From Carboxylicivirga linearis (GTDB lineage: Bacteria; Bacteroidota; Bacteroidia; Bacteroidales; Marinilabiliaceae): a DNA stretch of 64,000 nt. Position 1 is the stretch's first letter. Every line of letters begins with the position of its first letter. Positions 1 to 9,561 of this stretch are shown here, one piece after another. The notes beneath the pieces are model-generated. The model was not told the DNA's origin, ran no database searches, and saw nothing but the letters and a program-made list of their open reading frames with translations. Location: the NCBI RefSeq assembly GCF_018271995.1, contig NZ_JAGUCO010000004.1:248001-312000 (forward strand). Reading direction: 5' to 3'. A program made the position numbers and the translations under genes.

Positions 1-184
1 CGTATAGCTGCTCGTATAATTTATTATCGTGTTTATTTCGGGTTAGTCGCTCAAGAGTTAAATGCTTAACCACCTGTCCGTTTTCCATCAAGGTAAGAGC
101 ATGATCGTGCACATAGAAAGGCGTATCGGTATTGATACGATCTTGTATTCCATATATGGCCAGCGTTGGCTTTGAAGCATCCAT
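1..184 (-). CDS. NodU-like carbamoyltransferase N-terminus (partial, runs off the window)
   Basis: Reading from an ATG at 184 towards position 1 gives about 61 codons with no stop, so the gene is cut by the window edge. The visible N-terminus has an 'AIYGIQD' strand, then 'HDHALTLMENGQVV', then 'ERLTRNKHDN'. This matches the start of the carbamoyltransferase N-terminal domain (NodU/CmcH family), where a His-Asp pair and an 'E-R-x-T-R-x-K-H-D' segment belong to the Kae1-like nucleotide-binding fold. Family members use carbamoyl phosphate to modify sugars or antibiotics; the acceptor cannot be guessed here. It lies immediately downstream of the DUF6427-like gene with only 4 bases between them, so the two are probably co-transcribed with purD. 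The call rests on a short stretch and is moderate. Confidence 0.55.
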   Translation of the reverse strand, partial: MDASKPTLAIYGIQDRINTDTPFYVHDHALTLMENGQVVKHLTLERLTRNKHDNKLYEQLY

Positions 185-188
185 GTAA

Positions 189-1169
189 TTAAATCAAGAA
201 TTGAGCAGCCAAAGTCAACACAAAAAGAAGAACAAAAAGTACTTCCTGAATGATTGTTTTACGAATAGCATTTAAGAAGCGACTAAGCACAATAGCTGCC
301 CCTATGGCTAAAATTGGCACTACCTCAAGGGAGTAATAAGGTGTTAATGCGGCTATGATACCCAATACTATGAGCCAGATAAAAATGCGAAAATATTTAC
401 GCGTAATGATCTTTACCATTGGCATAATACGTACTACGGCCAGAATAGCCAAGAATACCATAAAAATAACTATTCCGTTATATACCTGCGAGTAAATGGT
501 GTGGGAGAAGAAGGCCACTGGAGAAACAAAATTTTCGATGGCCAAGTCGGCAAACCAGGTAAACTTATCAATTAGAAAATAATAGCCAAAAGCGAATATA
601 TAGGGTAATATAGCTCCAAGAACAGATGCTAAAATAGCTCGAAAAGAAAACAATCTAAGGATAAACATGATCATCCATATCAGGATGAGGAAATAGATTC
701 CTTTGGCATAAAAAAGACTACCTACGGATAACCAGAAGGTTGACTCGAAACACCAGGCCATTGGCTTGCGGTGTGGACCACCCGAAAATAACCTTTCGAT
801 GGAGAGCAACAATAAAGGGGTAAAAAACCACACCGGATGTAATTGCTGCGCCATTAAATAGCCACTGACCAAAAAAAGATATAAATACCCAGGCATGGCT
901 GTTTGATTATTGGATAAACCAAAGCGGTTAACAATTCGGTTCACCCCCAACATCATCACCAGGGTAATTAACATGCTTATAAGGGTCGATAAAAAATGAT
1001 TCCCTTTCAGTGCTCCCAATAATAAGCTCCACAATGGCATTGGCGTTTCGTCAAATGGAAAAGCACTGGTCTGCGGTCCCACAAATGAGTTAAGCCAAAA
1101 GCCCAACAAAAAAAGTGGTAACAAAACAAACGCAGTGATGCTGTTTCTATTGAGAGACTGAAAAATCAT
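189..1169 (-). CDS. DUF6427-like polytopic membrane protein
   Basis: This 326-residue protein is almost entirely hydrophobic, with roughly eight to ten predicted membrane helices and short loops. An early loop around residues 31-45 ('GPQTSAFPFDETPMPLW') and a run of leucine-rich helices resemble the Bacteroidota family annotated DUF6427, which has no established function. The gene starts one base after the purD stop and ends 4 bases before the carbamoyltransferase-like start, so the three form a tight unit. Some polytopic proteins of this shape act on lipid-linked sugars, but no catalytic motif is visible and I assign no activity. The family name is from recall of the general sequence pattern. 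Confidence 0.55.
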   Translation of the reverse strand: MIFQSLNRNSITAFVLLPLFLLGFWLNSFVGPQTSAFPFDETPMPLWSLLLGALKGNHFLSTLISMLITLVMMLGVNRIVNRFGLSNNQTAMPGYLYLFLVSGYLMAQQLHPVWFFTPLLLLSIERLFSGGPHRKPMAWCFESTFWLSVGSLFYAKGIYFLILIWMIMFILRLFSFRAILASVLGAILPYIFAFGYYFLIDKFTWFADLAIENFVSPVAFFSHTIYSQVYNGIVIFMVFLAILAVVRIMPMVKIITRKYFRIFIWLIVLGIIAALTPYYSLEVVPILAIGAAIVLSRFLNAIRKTIIQEVLFVLLFVLTLAAQFLI

Positions 1170-1170
1170 A

Positions 1171-2439
1171 TTACAAATCGAATCCTATATCTGAACGGAA
1201 ATATTTTCCTTCGAATTTTACTATTTGAGCATTTTTGAATGACTGAGCCAAAGCATCATCCTTATCTTTACCGTAAGCTGTTAAAGCAATTACACGACCT
1301 CCGGCTGTAACAACTTTTCCATCTTTTTCGGTAGTTCCGGCATGAAATACCAGACCTTCAGTGATTTTTTCCAGATCAGTTATTTCTTTTCCTTTTTCGT
1401 ATGAACCCGGATAACCGCCCGAAACGCACATTACTGTAGTAGCAGATCTCTCATCCACTTCAATTTGTTTTGTACGAAGGTTACCTGCAGCAACAGCTTG
1501 AAATAAATCAACTAAATCAGACTTTAAACGAGGAATCACCACTTCTGTTTCAGGATCCCCCATTCGCACGTTGTACTCAATCACATATGGTTCCCCGTCG
1601 ATACTGATCAATCCAATAAAAATAAATCCTTTGTAAGGTATATCGTCTTTAAGTAAGCCTTCAACTGTTGGTACAACAATACGATCGTGTACTTTTTTCA
1701 TAAATACATCATCGGCAAAAGGAACTGGAGAAACTGCTCCCATACCACCAGTATTTAAACCTGTATCGCCTTCACCAATACGTTTGTAGTCTTTGGCTTC
1801 AGGCAATACTACATAACCATGACCATCAGTTAAAACAAAAACCGAAAGTTCAATTCCACTCAAGAACTCTTCGATTACAACTGTGCTACTGGCATCACCA
1901 AATTTACCGCCCAACATTTCTTTTAACTCGGCTTCTGCTTCTGCCAAATCATCTAAAATTAAAACACCTTTACCTGCAGCTAAACCATCAGCTTTCAATA
2001 CATAAGGTGCTTTCATTGTTTTCAAGAAAGCAATTCCTTCTTCCAGATTTTCGGATGTAACTGACAAATATCCAGCTGTTGGTACATTATGACGTTGCAT
2101 AAAAGCCTTGGCAAACTCTTTACTTCCTTCTAACTGTGCACCTTTTTGACCAGGACCAATTACAGGAACTTTTGCTATTTCAGGATCGTTTAAAACAAAA
2201 TCTTTTATTCCTCTTACTAAAGGTTCTTCAGGTCCCACCACAATCATGTCGATGGCTTTATCCAAAACTAATTTCTTTACTGCTTCAAAATCGTTAGGAT
2301 TAATATCAACATTAGTTCCCACAGCTGATGTACCTGCATTACCAGGTGCAATAAATAATTGCGTCAGCTTGTCGCTTTGTGCCATTTTCCATGCCAGTGC
2401 ATGCTCTCGTCCTCCTGATCCTAAAAGAAGAATATTCAT
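1171..2439 (-). CDS. purD: Phosphoribosylamine-glycine ligase
   Basis: GARS catalyses the ATP-dependent ligation of glycine to 5-phosphoribosylamine, the second step of de novo purine synthesis, in the cytoplasm. The 422-residue length is normal for bacterial PurD. The N-terminus has 'LLLGSGGREHALAWK' and 'PGNAGT'; 'GPEEPLV' follows near residue 70; the ATP-grasp core has 'KADGLAAGKGV' near 150-160, 'EEFLSGIE' near 190 and 'NVRMGDPETE' near 290, which carries metal and ATP ligands. The C-terminal domain contains 'CVSGGYPG'. The start ATG at 2439 leaves the glycine-rich strand directly at the N-terminus, as is usual. It is the first gene of the unit that continues into the DUF6427-like and carbamoyltransferase-like genes. 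Confidence 0.97.
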   Translation of the reverse strand: MNILLLGSGGREHALAWKMAQSDKLTQLFIAPGNAGTSAVGTNVDINPNDFEAVKKLVLDKAIDMIVVGPEEPLVRGIKDFVLNDPEIAKVPVIGPGQKGAQLEGSKEFAKAFMQRHNVPTAGYLSVTSENLEEGIAFLKTMKAPYVLKADGLAAGKGVLILDDLAEAEAELKEMLGGKFGDASSTVVIEEFLSGIELSVFVLTDGHGYVVLPEAKDYKRIGEGDTGLNTGGMGAVSPVPFADDVFMKKVHDRIVVPTVEGLLKDDIPYKGFIFIGLISIDGEPYVIEYNVRMGDPETEVVIPRLKSDLVDLFQAVAAGNLRTKQIEVDERSATTVMCVSGGYPGSYEKGKEITDLEKITEGLVFHAGTTEKDGKVVTAGGRVIALTAYGKDKDDALAQSFKNAQIVKFEGKYFRSDIGFDL

Positions 2440-2584
2440 TTGTTTACTTTATTAAAATAGTTCGTTAGTTTTTAGCCAGTAGGCAGTAGTTAATTTACAA
2501 AACCGAAAAACCTACAATCACTTCAAATGATCAATTCGCCAAAACTCTATCAAACCATTGTTTAATTATTTTGCTTTTATTAAC

Positions 2585-3208
2585 TCAATCCATTTTAATC
2601 GCCTCAAACCGATAACCCTCATTCAATAAAAAATCGAGGCTTTTGGGTAAGGCATATGTCAGGCGATCCCACGCCTTTATTGAATCATGAAAAACAATAA
2701 CGGAACCATTTCTCACGTTATTGGTAACATTTCTCAACACCTGTTCTTTACTTATTCTGTTATCGTAATCCATCGACAACACATCCCACATCACTACTTT
2801 TGAAAATCGATTCTTCAGTTCAGACATGTACCAGGGATACAACTGCCCGTGAGGTGGTCTGAACAAATTACCCGGGATATAAGGCCTTGCCTTTTCAATA
2901 TTGTTGAAATACTCACTACGCGAACATTTCCACGCAGGTAAATGATTGTAGGCATGATTACCTACACTATGTCCTTGCTTCAATAACTCCTGAACCAGAT
3001 GTTGATTATTGTCGGCATTCTCTCCCACACAGAAAAAGGTTGCCTTCACATCATACTGATCCAGAAGATTCATTACCCAAGGGGTTTCTTTTTCAACTGG
3101 TCCGTCATCAAAGGTAAGATAAACCACCTTTTCCCTGTCTGGCATGCGCCAGGTTGTTCCCGGAAAAAGGCTTCTTAAAACCTGCGGCGGACGAACCTTC
3201 CAGCTCAT
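2585..3208 (-). CDS. Polysaccharide deacetylase (NodB domain, CE4)
   Basis: A compact 207-residue NodB-fold protein. The catalytic and metal-binding motifs are all visible: 'TFDDGP' with Asp34-Asp35, 'HSVGNHAYNH' with metal-ligand His85 and His89, and 'RPPHG' near residues 117-121. The family removes N- or O-acetyl groups from glycans such as peptidoglycan or exopolysaccharide, or cleaves related amide bonds. No signal peptide or membrane helix precedes the domain, so it is probably cytoplasmic or acts near the inner membrane face. The start lies 3 bases after the stop of the upstream DUF2723 gene, implying co-transcription; a role in processing the same surface glycan is an inference from that spacing. 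The substrate is unknown. Confidence 0.9.
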   Translation of the reverse strand: MSWKVRPPQVLRSLFPGTTWRMPDREKVVYLTFDDGPVEKETPWVMNLLDQYDVKATFFCVGENADNNQHLVQELLKQGHSVGNHAYNHLPAWKCSRSEYFNNIEKARPYIPGNLFRPPHGQLYPWYMSELKNRFSKVVMWDVLSMDYDNRISKEQVLRNVTNNVRNGSVIVFHDSIKAWDRLTYALPKSLDFLLNEGYRFEAIKMD

Positions 3209-3211
3209 ATT

Positions 3212-6200
3212 CTAGTTTTCGTAAAAGCCCATACGGCTCATACGTTGTTGGTAGTCGCCTTCTAACTTCTTCAATAAATCTTTACGATCATATTTCTGAA
3301 CCATACGAACTACTTCCATGTAAATTGCCATAGCAGTATCAGGCTCGCGACCAACTGTTTTTTGTTTTGCCGGTGGTAATGATGAGTAATAGTCGAAATC
3401 CATCATCTTATCTTCCGCCAATTCTTGCAGAATCTCTTCCCCTTTTTCAAACTCACCCAATCGGAAATAACCCTCAGCCAGGAAGATACTGAAATAATTA
3501 TGTGGAACACGACTTCCGCTTAACACCTCCATACTCTTATCAAGAATATCACGAGCTTTGTCATTCTTACCTTCATCAAGTAAAGCCAGGCTAAGACGAG
3601 CCAGATTATTACGGATATTATTAGCCATACGCATATGGTTCTCGTCCAGATAAACATTCGGATTCTCAAATCCACCCCATCTGAATTTCTCCATCACGTT
3701 TTTGTACATCTTTTCGGTATCTACCCTACCGTACTGACCATTATTATTTACTGTTTTGATAGGCACTACTTGATAAGCAAATCCTTCAAGTTGGAAATAA
3801 TCCTGAAGACTTACATAATTATCTGCTCCAACAGTCACCGCAAAGTAAATCGGACGGTTCCAGTCGTTGGTTGCAAATAAATCAAGAATCATCAACTCGT
3901 TTTTCAGAATCACATCTTTTTTGATGTTGATATCCACTTCCGGAGCTAATAGATGGGCTGCATCTTCTGACACAATACCGTTTTGCAATACCTTTAAACT
4001 ATCGTAGTTTAAGGTAAACTCCTTAGAAGGTAAATAGTCTATCTTATTACCCGGATACTCAGGTATTGTTTTGGTTTTAACGTTATCGCTGGCCACAAAA
4101 TCAATAGCATCTTTCAAATCAATCGCGCCTTTAATACGGTCGAACATATATACCACATCGCGTGATCCTGTTACATACTGATCATGATTCATTGAGAAAG
4201 GCATCGGATCGGAATCGTAAGCTTTACGCTTCATCTGATCGATGTACCAATCGGTTTGTAAATAACTAAGGTTACAAACTCTTACATCAGGACGAATACC
4301 TTCTACTTCCTGGGCATACCACAATGGGAAAGTATCGTTATCACCATTGGTAAAAATAATGGCATTATCTTCACATGTATTCAAGTAGTTATAGGCCAGA
4401 TCACGGGCAACATAACGCTCTGAACGATCATGATCATCCCAGTTTTCGCTGGCCATAATACCCGGAACAAAGATTAAACTTACTATGGTTGCAATACCTG
4501 CTGCCACTGATCCTGGTACAAATCGTTTTAATCCGTTTACTATTGCCAATACACCTAATCCAATCCAGATCGAAAATGCATAGAATGAACCGGCATAAGC
4601 ATAATCACGCTCACGAGGCTGATAAGGTGTTTGATTCAAATAAATAACAATTGCCAAACCAGTAAGGAAAAACAATAAGCCTACAATCCAAAATCCTTCT
4701 CTTCCTTTTTTACCTGCATTAAACTGAAAGAAGATACCCGCCAACCCAAGAATCAACGGAAGCATATAGTACTTATTTCTTCCTCTGTTTTGAGTATATA
4801 AATCAGACAATTTTGATTCATCTCCAAACCTCATCTTGTCTAAAACAGGAATTCCAGTAATCCAGTTCCCTTTATTTATTTCACCATGACCTTGAATATC
4901 ATTCTGACGCCCTGAGAAGTTCCACATAAAATAGCGGAAATACATATAGTCTACCTGATAACTAACAAAAAACTTAATGTTCTCCCAAAGAGTTGGTACT
5001 TGAATTTGCTTTGGTGTGCCTCGATCATCCTCTACAGTTACACGCTTCCCTTTAAAATTAGTCCACGCTTTGTACTGTTCTATATGATGAGCTTCACGAC
5101 TGTACATCCGAGGGAATAAAGTAGTTGTTTTATCGTCAAACTTATATTTTGTACGATGCATCACCGTTTTGTATTCACCATCTTTTTTGATTCGCACCGG
5201 AGCTCCTTCTTTATCATCCATTGATTTTCTGTCCAATGGAGAATTAAAGTTCTGCCCAAAAAATAAAGGACGATCTCCATATTGCTCACGATTCAGATAC
5301 GACATCAACGAGAATACATCTTCAGGAGAGTTCTGATCCATTGGTGGATTGGCATATGATCGAATTACGATCATCGCAAAGGATGAGTACCCTATTAATA
5401 TAACGGTTACTCCCAATAGAATGGTATTGGCAATAGCCATCCGTTTTTTATAAGTGATCCAAATACCGGCAACTAATCCTGCAACAAGAAGCACAGCATA
5501 AAACAATGCTCCGGAATTAAACGGTAATCCAAATCCGTTTACAAACATTAGCTCAAACCAACTTGCTACAGTTACAACCCCCGGAATAATACCATAAAGA
5601 ATCCCTCCCAGTAAAACGGCTGAAATGGCAAGTGCTTTTAATGTATTATTTCTGTTAACCTCATACATTTTAAAGTAGTACACAAATACAATTGCAGGTA
5701 TTGCCAACAGGTTCAAAAGGTGAACTCCGATAGAAAGCCCCATTAAGTAAGCAATTAAAACCAACCAGCGGTTTGAATAAGGCTTGCCTGCTACATTTTC
5801 CCACTTTAGAATGGCCCAGAAAACAACGGCAGTAAACAGTGACGACATAGCGTAAACCTCGCCTTCAACAGCTGAGAACCAAAATGTATCGGAAAAAGTG
5901 TATGCTAAAGCACCTACCAAACCGGCTCCCATAACTGCCATGGTTCTCCATATTGGAGGCTCTTCTTCTGTAATAAATATTTTTTTAGCCAAATGAGTAA
6001 TGGTCCAGAACAAAAACAAGATAGTAAATGCACTGGCCAAAGCCGACATAATGTTAATCATTGCAGCTACCGCCCCTTGATCTGGAGCAAACAGGGTAAA
6101 GAAACGCCCCATAATCATAAAAAATGGTGCCCCCGGAGGGTGTCCAACCAATAATTTATAAGATGTTGAAATAAATTCTCCACAGTCCCAGAAACTGGCT

Positions 6201-6289
6201 GTAGGTTCGATAGTCATGATGTAAACCGTGGCCGAGATAAAAAAGGTTAACCAGCCAAGCAATAAGTTTAATCGGGTATATAGCCTCAT
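3212..6289 (-). CDS. DUF2723 family membrane protein (GT-C-like), copy 1
   Basis: This 1025-residue protein belongs to the Bacteroidota DUF2723 family. Its N-terminal membrane part begins with a helix and then 'PTASFWDCGEFI' and 'GHPPGAPFF', the family signature; the acidic DCGE segment in the first extracytoplasmic loop resembles the catalytic Asp/Glu loop of GT-C glycosyltransferases, suggesting transfer of sugar from a lipid donor. About ten to twelve helices follow, then 'NQTPYQPRERDYAYAGSF', more helices, and a soluble part from about residue 650 with 'NGDNDTFPLWYAQEVEGIR'. The last 170 residues are helical and TPR-like. A paralogue lies just upstream and a deacetylase starts 3 bases downstream. 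Enzymatic activity is inferred from family architecture only. Confidence 0.88.
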   Translation of the reverse strand: MRLYTRLNLLLGWLTFFISATVYIMTIEPTASFWDCGEFISTSYKLLVGHPPGAPFFMIMGRFFTLFAPDQGAVAAMINIMSALASAFTILFLFWTITHLAKKIFITEEEPPIWRTMAVMGAGLVGALAYTFSDTFWFSAVEGEVYAMSSLFTAVVFWAILKWENVAGKPYSNRWLVLIAYLMGLSIGVHLLNLLAIPAIVFVYYFKMYEVNRNNTLKALAISAVLLGGILYGIIPGVVTVASWFELMFVNGFGLPFNSGALFYAVLLVAGLVAGIWITYKKRMAIANTILLGVTVILIGYSSFAMIVIRSYANPPMDQNSPEDVFSLMSYLNREQYGDRPLFFGQNFNSPLDRKSMDDKEGAPVRIKKDGEYKTVMHRTKYKFDDKTTTLFPRMYSREAHHIEQYKAWTNFKGKRVTVEDDRGTPKQIQVPTLWENIKFFVSYQVDYMYFRYFMWNFSGRQNDIQGHGEINKGNWITGIPVLDKMRFGDESKLSDLYTQNRGRNKYYMLPLILGLAGIFFQFNAGKKGREGFWIVGLLFFLTGLAIVIYLNQTPYQPRERDYAYAGSFYAFSIWIGLGVLAIVNGLKRFVPGSVAAGIATIVSLIFVPGIMASENWDDHDRSERYVARDLAYNYLNTCEDNAIIFTNGDNDTFPLWYAQEVEGIRPDVRVCNLSYLQTDWYIDQMKRKAYDSDPMPFSMNHDQYVTGSRDVVYMFDRIKGAIDLKDAIDFVASDNVKTKTIPEYPGNKIDYLPSKEFTLNYDSLKVLQNGIVSEDAAHLLAPEVDINIKKDVILKNELMILDLFATNDWNRPIYFAVTVGADNYVSLQDYFQLEGFAYQVVPIKTVNNNGQYGRVDTEKMYKNVMEKFRWGGFENPNVYLDENHMRMANNIRNNLARLSLALLDEGKNDKARDILDKSMEVLSGSRVPHNYFSIFLAEGYFRLGEFEKGEEILQELAEDKMMDFDYYSSLPPAKQKTVGREPDTAMAIYMEVVRMVQKYDRKDLLKKLEGDYQQRMSRMGFYEN

Positions 6290-6519
6290 AATTACTTAAT
6301 TTCAAACAGATAGAATACTTTTTTCTAAAGATTCTTTTTCAGCGTTTGTCAGATATTCGCCAAAAATACAATTTTTATTAGAACAGGTCATATTTTATTA
6401 TGTATTAAGAAATGTAGAATGGGAACATTAACTAATCCTTAACCATTATAATGTGCAGTGGCCCGATTTAATGAATACCTTGTTTTGACATCAAACAAAA
6501 GAGCGTAATAGGATATCAC

Positions 6520-6569
6520 AGAGATATAAAGGCACCGATCGTTGCTTGTATCGGTGCCTTTATATCTCT
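6520..6569. repeat. Perfect 20-bp inverted repeat between the two DUF2723 genes
   Basis: The left arm at 6520-6539 (AGAGATATAAAGGCACCGAT) is the exact reverse complement of the right arm at 6550-6569, with a 10-base loop. It lies 31 bases past the stop of DUF2723 copy 2, in the 311-base gap 6290-6600. On the minus strand it is not followed by a clean T tract, so it may be a factor-assisted terminator, an RNA stabiliser or a processing hairpin. Shorter outer matches also exist (6487-6495 with 6582-6590, and 6517-6524 with 6589-6596), which could form alternative folds. The rest of the gap is AT-rich with nothing further recognised. Confidence 0.8.
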
Positions 6570-6600
6570 ATATTTTAAAATTTTGATGTCTCTGTGCTAA

Positions 6601-9561
6601 TTAGAAGTTGTTGCTCAAAAGTTGTGTCAATCCCAATTCCTTATAGGTTTTGTTGAATTGATCCAGTAACTTCTGATTATCTATCAATTGCAAAGCAGTA
6701 TTCAGCATTCTTCCGTTATCCAATTCTTCGGAAAATAATTGAGTTGATGCATTTTTCAGTTTTGCCGGTTGAGCATTAAACCAATACAGGTTATTGATAT
6801 GGCGTTGCAGCAAGAAGTCTATCTTTTCAGTAGCTACTTCAGTTAAACCGGTTTCAAAAGCCAATTGCAAGAAAGGTATATTCCCAGATGATTCGGGTGC
6901 CACCTCAATAGGTAGCTCTTTCAATCCTTTTTTGATTACTTCTGCAGCATCCTCTTTTCTGTTTTCATCCAGTAAGGATAGTATCAACAAATTACAAATC
7001 TGGCGATAACGCATTACACTAAAAGTACGTCTGCAATAATGATCGTAATAAGCCGTAGAGCCATCACCCAGCTGAATATTATTCATAAACGATTCAAACA
7101 ACACATCGGTATCAATATTTTGTGCATCTTGGGGGTATTTGGCTGTTGGCACTAATTGATAAACCATACCTTCGTAACGGAGGTAATCCTTTAAGCCAAG
7201 GAAGATCTCCGGATCAGCTCCGGCAGTAAAATAAATAGGTCGCTTCCAGTTGTTAGTAGCCAGCATATCAAGTAAAGCAATATCATTCTTATAAAGTACA
7301 CGTTTGGGACATTTCCACTTAACGGTGTCAGTTTCGTTGTAAGCCAAAGAAAAATTACCGATAGGCGAGTAATCAATTTTTTGTCCATTCTGAAGAGGTA
7401 ATTTACTCTGCTCGTTGGTGCTTCCTATAAAACGCACTACACTCATTAATGGAGCATACTCCTCACCCCTGTCCATTACCAATGCATTATCTAAGTCACC
7501 ACTTTTATATCGATCAATATTAATGGTAAAAGGCATTTTTCCGGCATCATTCACTGATTGAGCCAATTGACGAACGCACCAATCAGCCCCCATCAAACCA
7601 TAATTAATAACCCGCACATCGGTTCTGAATCCTTCCACCTCCTGCACATACCACACCGGGTATGTATCGTTATCTCCATAGGTAAACAATATGGCATTGG
7701 GTTCGCAGGAAGCCAGGTAACTACGAGCCATATTTAAAGCAAAATATCGGTTATCACGGTTATGATCATCATAGTTCTGCGACAATATTAACACAGGCAC
7801 TGCTATTGTCACTAACACCATAGCCAAATAACCTGTTACCGAACTTTTCGACAGTTGCTTTAACCAATGAGCAATGGCAAAAGCACCAAACGAAATAAAT
7901 ATGGCAAAAGCAAAAAACGAACCTGCAAAAGCATAATCGCGCTCACGTGGCTCAAAGGGTGTTTGATTTAAATAAAGGATGATAACAGGTCCGGTCATCA
8001 GAAATAATAATCCGGTTACAGCCAGATACTTTTTCCCATTTTTCCCTGCTCCAATCAGAAAAACAATTCCAATCAATCCAACCAGCAAAGGCAACAAATA
8101 ATATCTATTACGCGATGGGTTATTGTGAGCCAAACTATGATGTACCCCACTCGACACATCTTTATCCAAAAATGGAATACCCGTAATCCAGTTACCTTTT
8201 AACACATCTCCATGCCCCTGTTCATCATTTTGTCTACCAGAGAAATTCCACATAAAATAGCGGAAATACATATGGTTAATCTGATAATTAAAGAAGAACT
8301 TTAGGTTAGTGGCAAACGAAGGTTTTTCTTTACTCTGGGGATTGATTCCTGCCCACATCTGATAACCATAAATATGGGTTGGACTACTGCTGTGCATTCG
8401 CGGGAAAAACCCGGAACCTTTTTCATCGTACTCGTATTGATCAGCTTTTTTATAACTCTCATATTTATCGCCATCAAAACGATAGGATGTTTTATACTGT
8501 AACTCTCCCACCTCAGCATTGTAATACTGTCCGTATAATAGAGGGCTTTGAGCATATTGCTCGCGATTTAAAAAACTATCCAATGAAAAAACATTCGACG
8601 GATCATTAAGGTTAATAGGCGTATTGGCATCTGCCCTGATAATCATCATAGCATACGATGAGTAGCCAATCATAAATACAAGACTTATTACAGCCAACAG
8701 ATGTTGCCAGTTATTTTTCGTGCGTGTTTTAAAAACAGCAAAAAACAACAAACTGAATAACAATAAGGTAAAAAGTAACAGACCTGAGTTTTTAGGCAAA
8801 CCAAAGCTGTTTACCGTCAGTAGTTCAAATTTTTCTGCCAACCACAAACCATTCTGAATGACTCCAAATAATAACACACCCAAAATCACACCACCATAAA
8901 CCACTGCTTTTATAAGTAATTTCCACGAAAAAGGAGCTCGTCTTAATAAAACCAATAAAATAAGAACCGGTATAATTAATAAATTCAACAAATGAACTCC
9001 TACGGATAATCCGGTGAGATAGGCAATCAGGATAATCCAATTTACTCCTGAACCCGTTTTTTCATGAGCTTCTTCCCACTTCAGGAATAACCAAAAACAC
9101 AAAGCAGTGAACAGCATCGACAATGCATAAACTTCTGCTTCTACTGCTGAAAACCAAAAAGTATCGGAAACTGCAAATGCCAAAGATCCAATAGCTGCCG
9201 GTACCACAATAAAAAGGTATGATGAAAGATTTTCGGTGTACTTACTGAAGATTCTGCGAAGCATATGTTCGGCCGAAAAATACATTAACATGATGGTGGC
9301 CGATGATGAAAATACCGACACCAGATTGGCCGTATAAGCTATTTGTGAAGGATCGCCGGCAAAGAGGTTAAAAAATCTTCCCAGCAACAGGTAAAAGGGT
9401 GCTCCCGGTGGGTGACCAACTTCCATTTTAGCCATACACGAGATAAACTCACCACAATCCCACAAACTTGCTGTAGGAGCCATAGTAAGCCAATATAGAA
9501 TAGTAGTCAAGATGAAGATTGCCCAACCAACAATCAGATTGATTCGTTTCAAAGGATTCAT
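6601..9561 (-). CDS. DUF2723 family membrane protein (GT-C-like), copy 2
   Basis: A 986-residue paralogue of the protein encoded at 3212-6289. It repeats the same landmarks in the same order: 'PTASLWDCGEFI' and 'GHPPGAPFY' near the N-terminus, 'WNFSGRQNDEQGHG' in the middle, 'NQTPFEPRERDYAFAGSF' before the last helices and 'YGDNDTYPVWYVQEVEGFR' in the soluble part. The C-terminal approximately 150 residues are helical, more diverged than the rest. The tandem arrangement suggests an old duplication with specialisation. As with copy 1, a role in sugar transfer from a polyprenyl-linked donor to a surface glycan or protein is inferred from the GT-C-like layout, not seen directly. It probably starts the transcript that continues to copy 1 and the deacetylase. 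Confidence 0.87.
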   Translation of the reverse strand: MNPLKRINLIVGWAIFILTTILYWLTMAPTASLWDCGEFISCMAKMEVGHPPGAPFYLLLGRFFNLFAGDPSQIAYTANLVSVFSSSATIMLMYFSAEHMLRRIFSKYTENLSSYLFIVVPAAIGSLAFAVSDTFWFSAVEAEVYALSMLFTALCFWLFLKWEEAHEKTGSGVNWIILIAYLTGLSVGVHLLNLLIIPVLILLVLLRRAPFSWKLLIKAVVYGGVILGVLLFGVIQNGLWLAEKFELLTVNSFGLPKNSGLLLFTLLLFSLLFFAVFKTRTKNNWQHLLAVISLVFMIGYSSYAMMIIRADANTPINLNDPSNVFSLDSFLNREQYAQSPLLYGQYYNAEVGELQYKTSYRFDGDKYESYKKADQYEYDEKGSGFFPRMHSSSPTHIYGYQMWAGINPQSKEKPSFATNLKFFFNYQINHMYFRYFMWNFSGRQNDEQGHGDVLKGNWITGIPFLDKDVSSGVHHSLAHNNPSRNRYYLLPLLVGLIGIVFLIGAGKNGKKYLAVTGLLFLMTGPVIILYLNQTPFEPRERDYAFAGSFFAFAIFISFGAFAIAHWLKQLSKSSVTGYLAMVLVTIAVPVLILSQNYDDHNRDNRYFALNMARSYLASCEPNAILFTYGDNDTYPVWYVQEVEGFRTDVRVINYGLMGADWCVRQLAQSVNDAGKMPFTINIDRYKSGDLDNALVMDRGEEYAPLMSVVRFIGSTNEQSKLPLQNGQKIDYSPIGNFSLAYNETDTVKWKCPKRVLYKNDIALLDMLATNNWKRPIYFTAGADPEIFLGLKDYLRYEGMVYQLVPTAKYPQDAQNIDTDVLFESFMNNIQLGDGSTAYYDHYCRRTFSVMRYRQICNLLILSLLDENRKEDAAEVIKKGLKELPIEVAPESSGNIPFLQLAFETGLTEVATEKIDFLLQRHINNLYWFNAQPAKLKNASTQLFSEELDNGRMLNTALQLIDNQKLLDQFNKTYKELGLTQLLSNNF

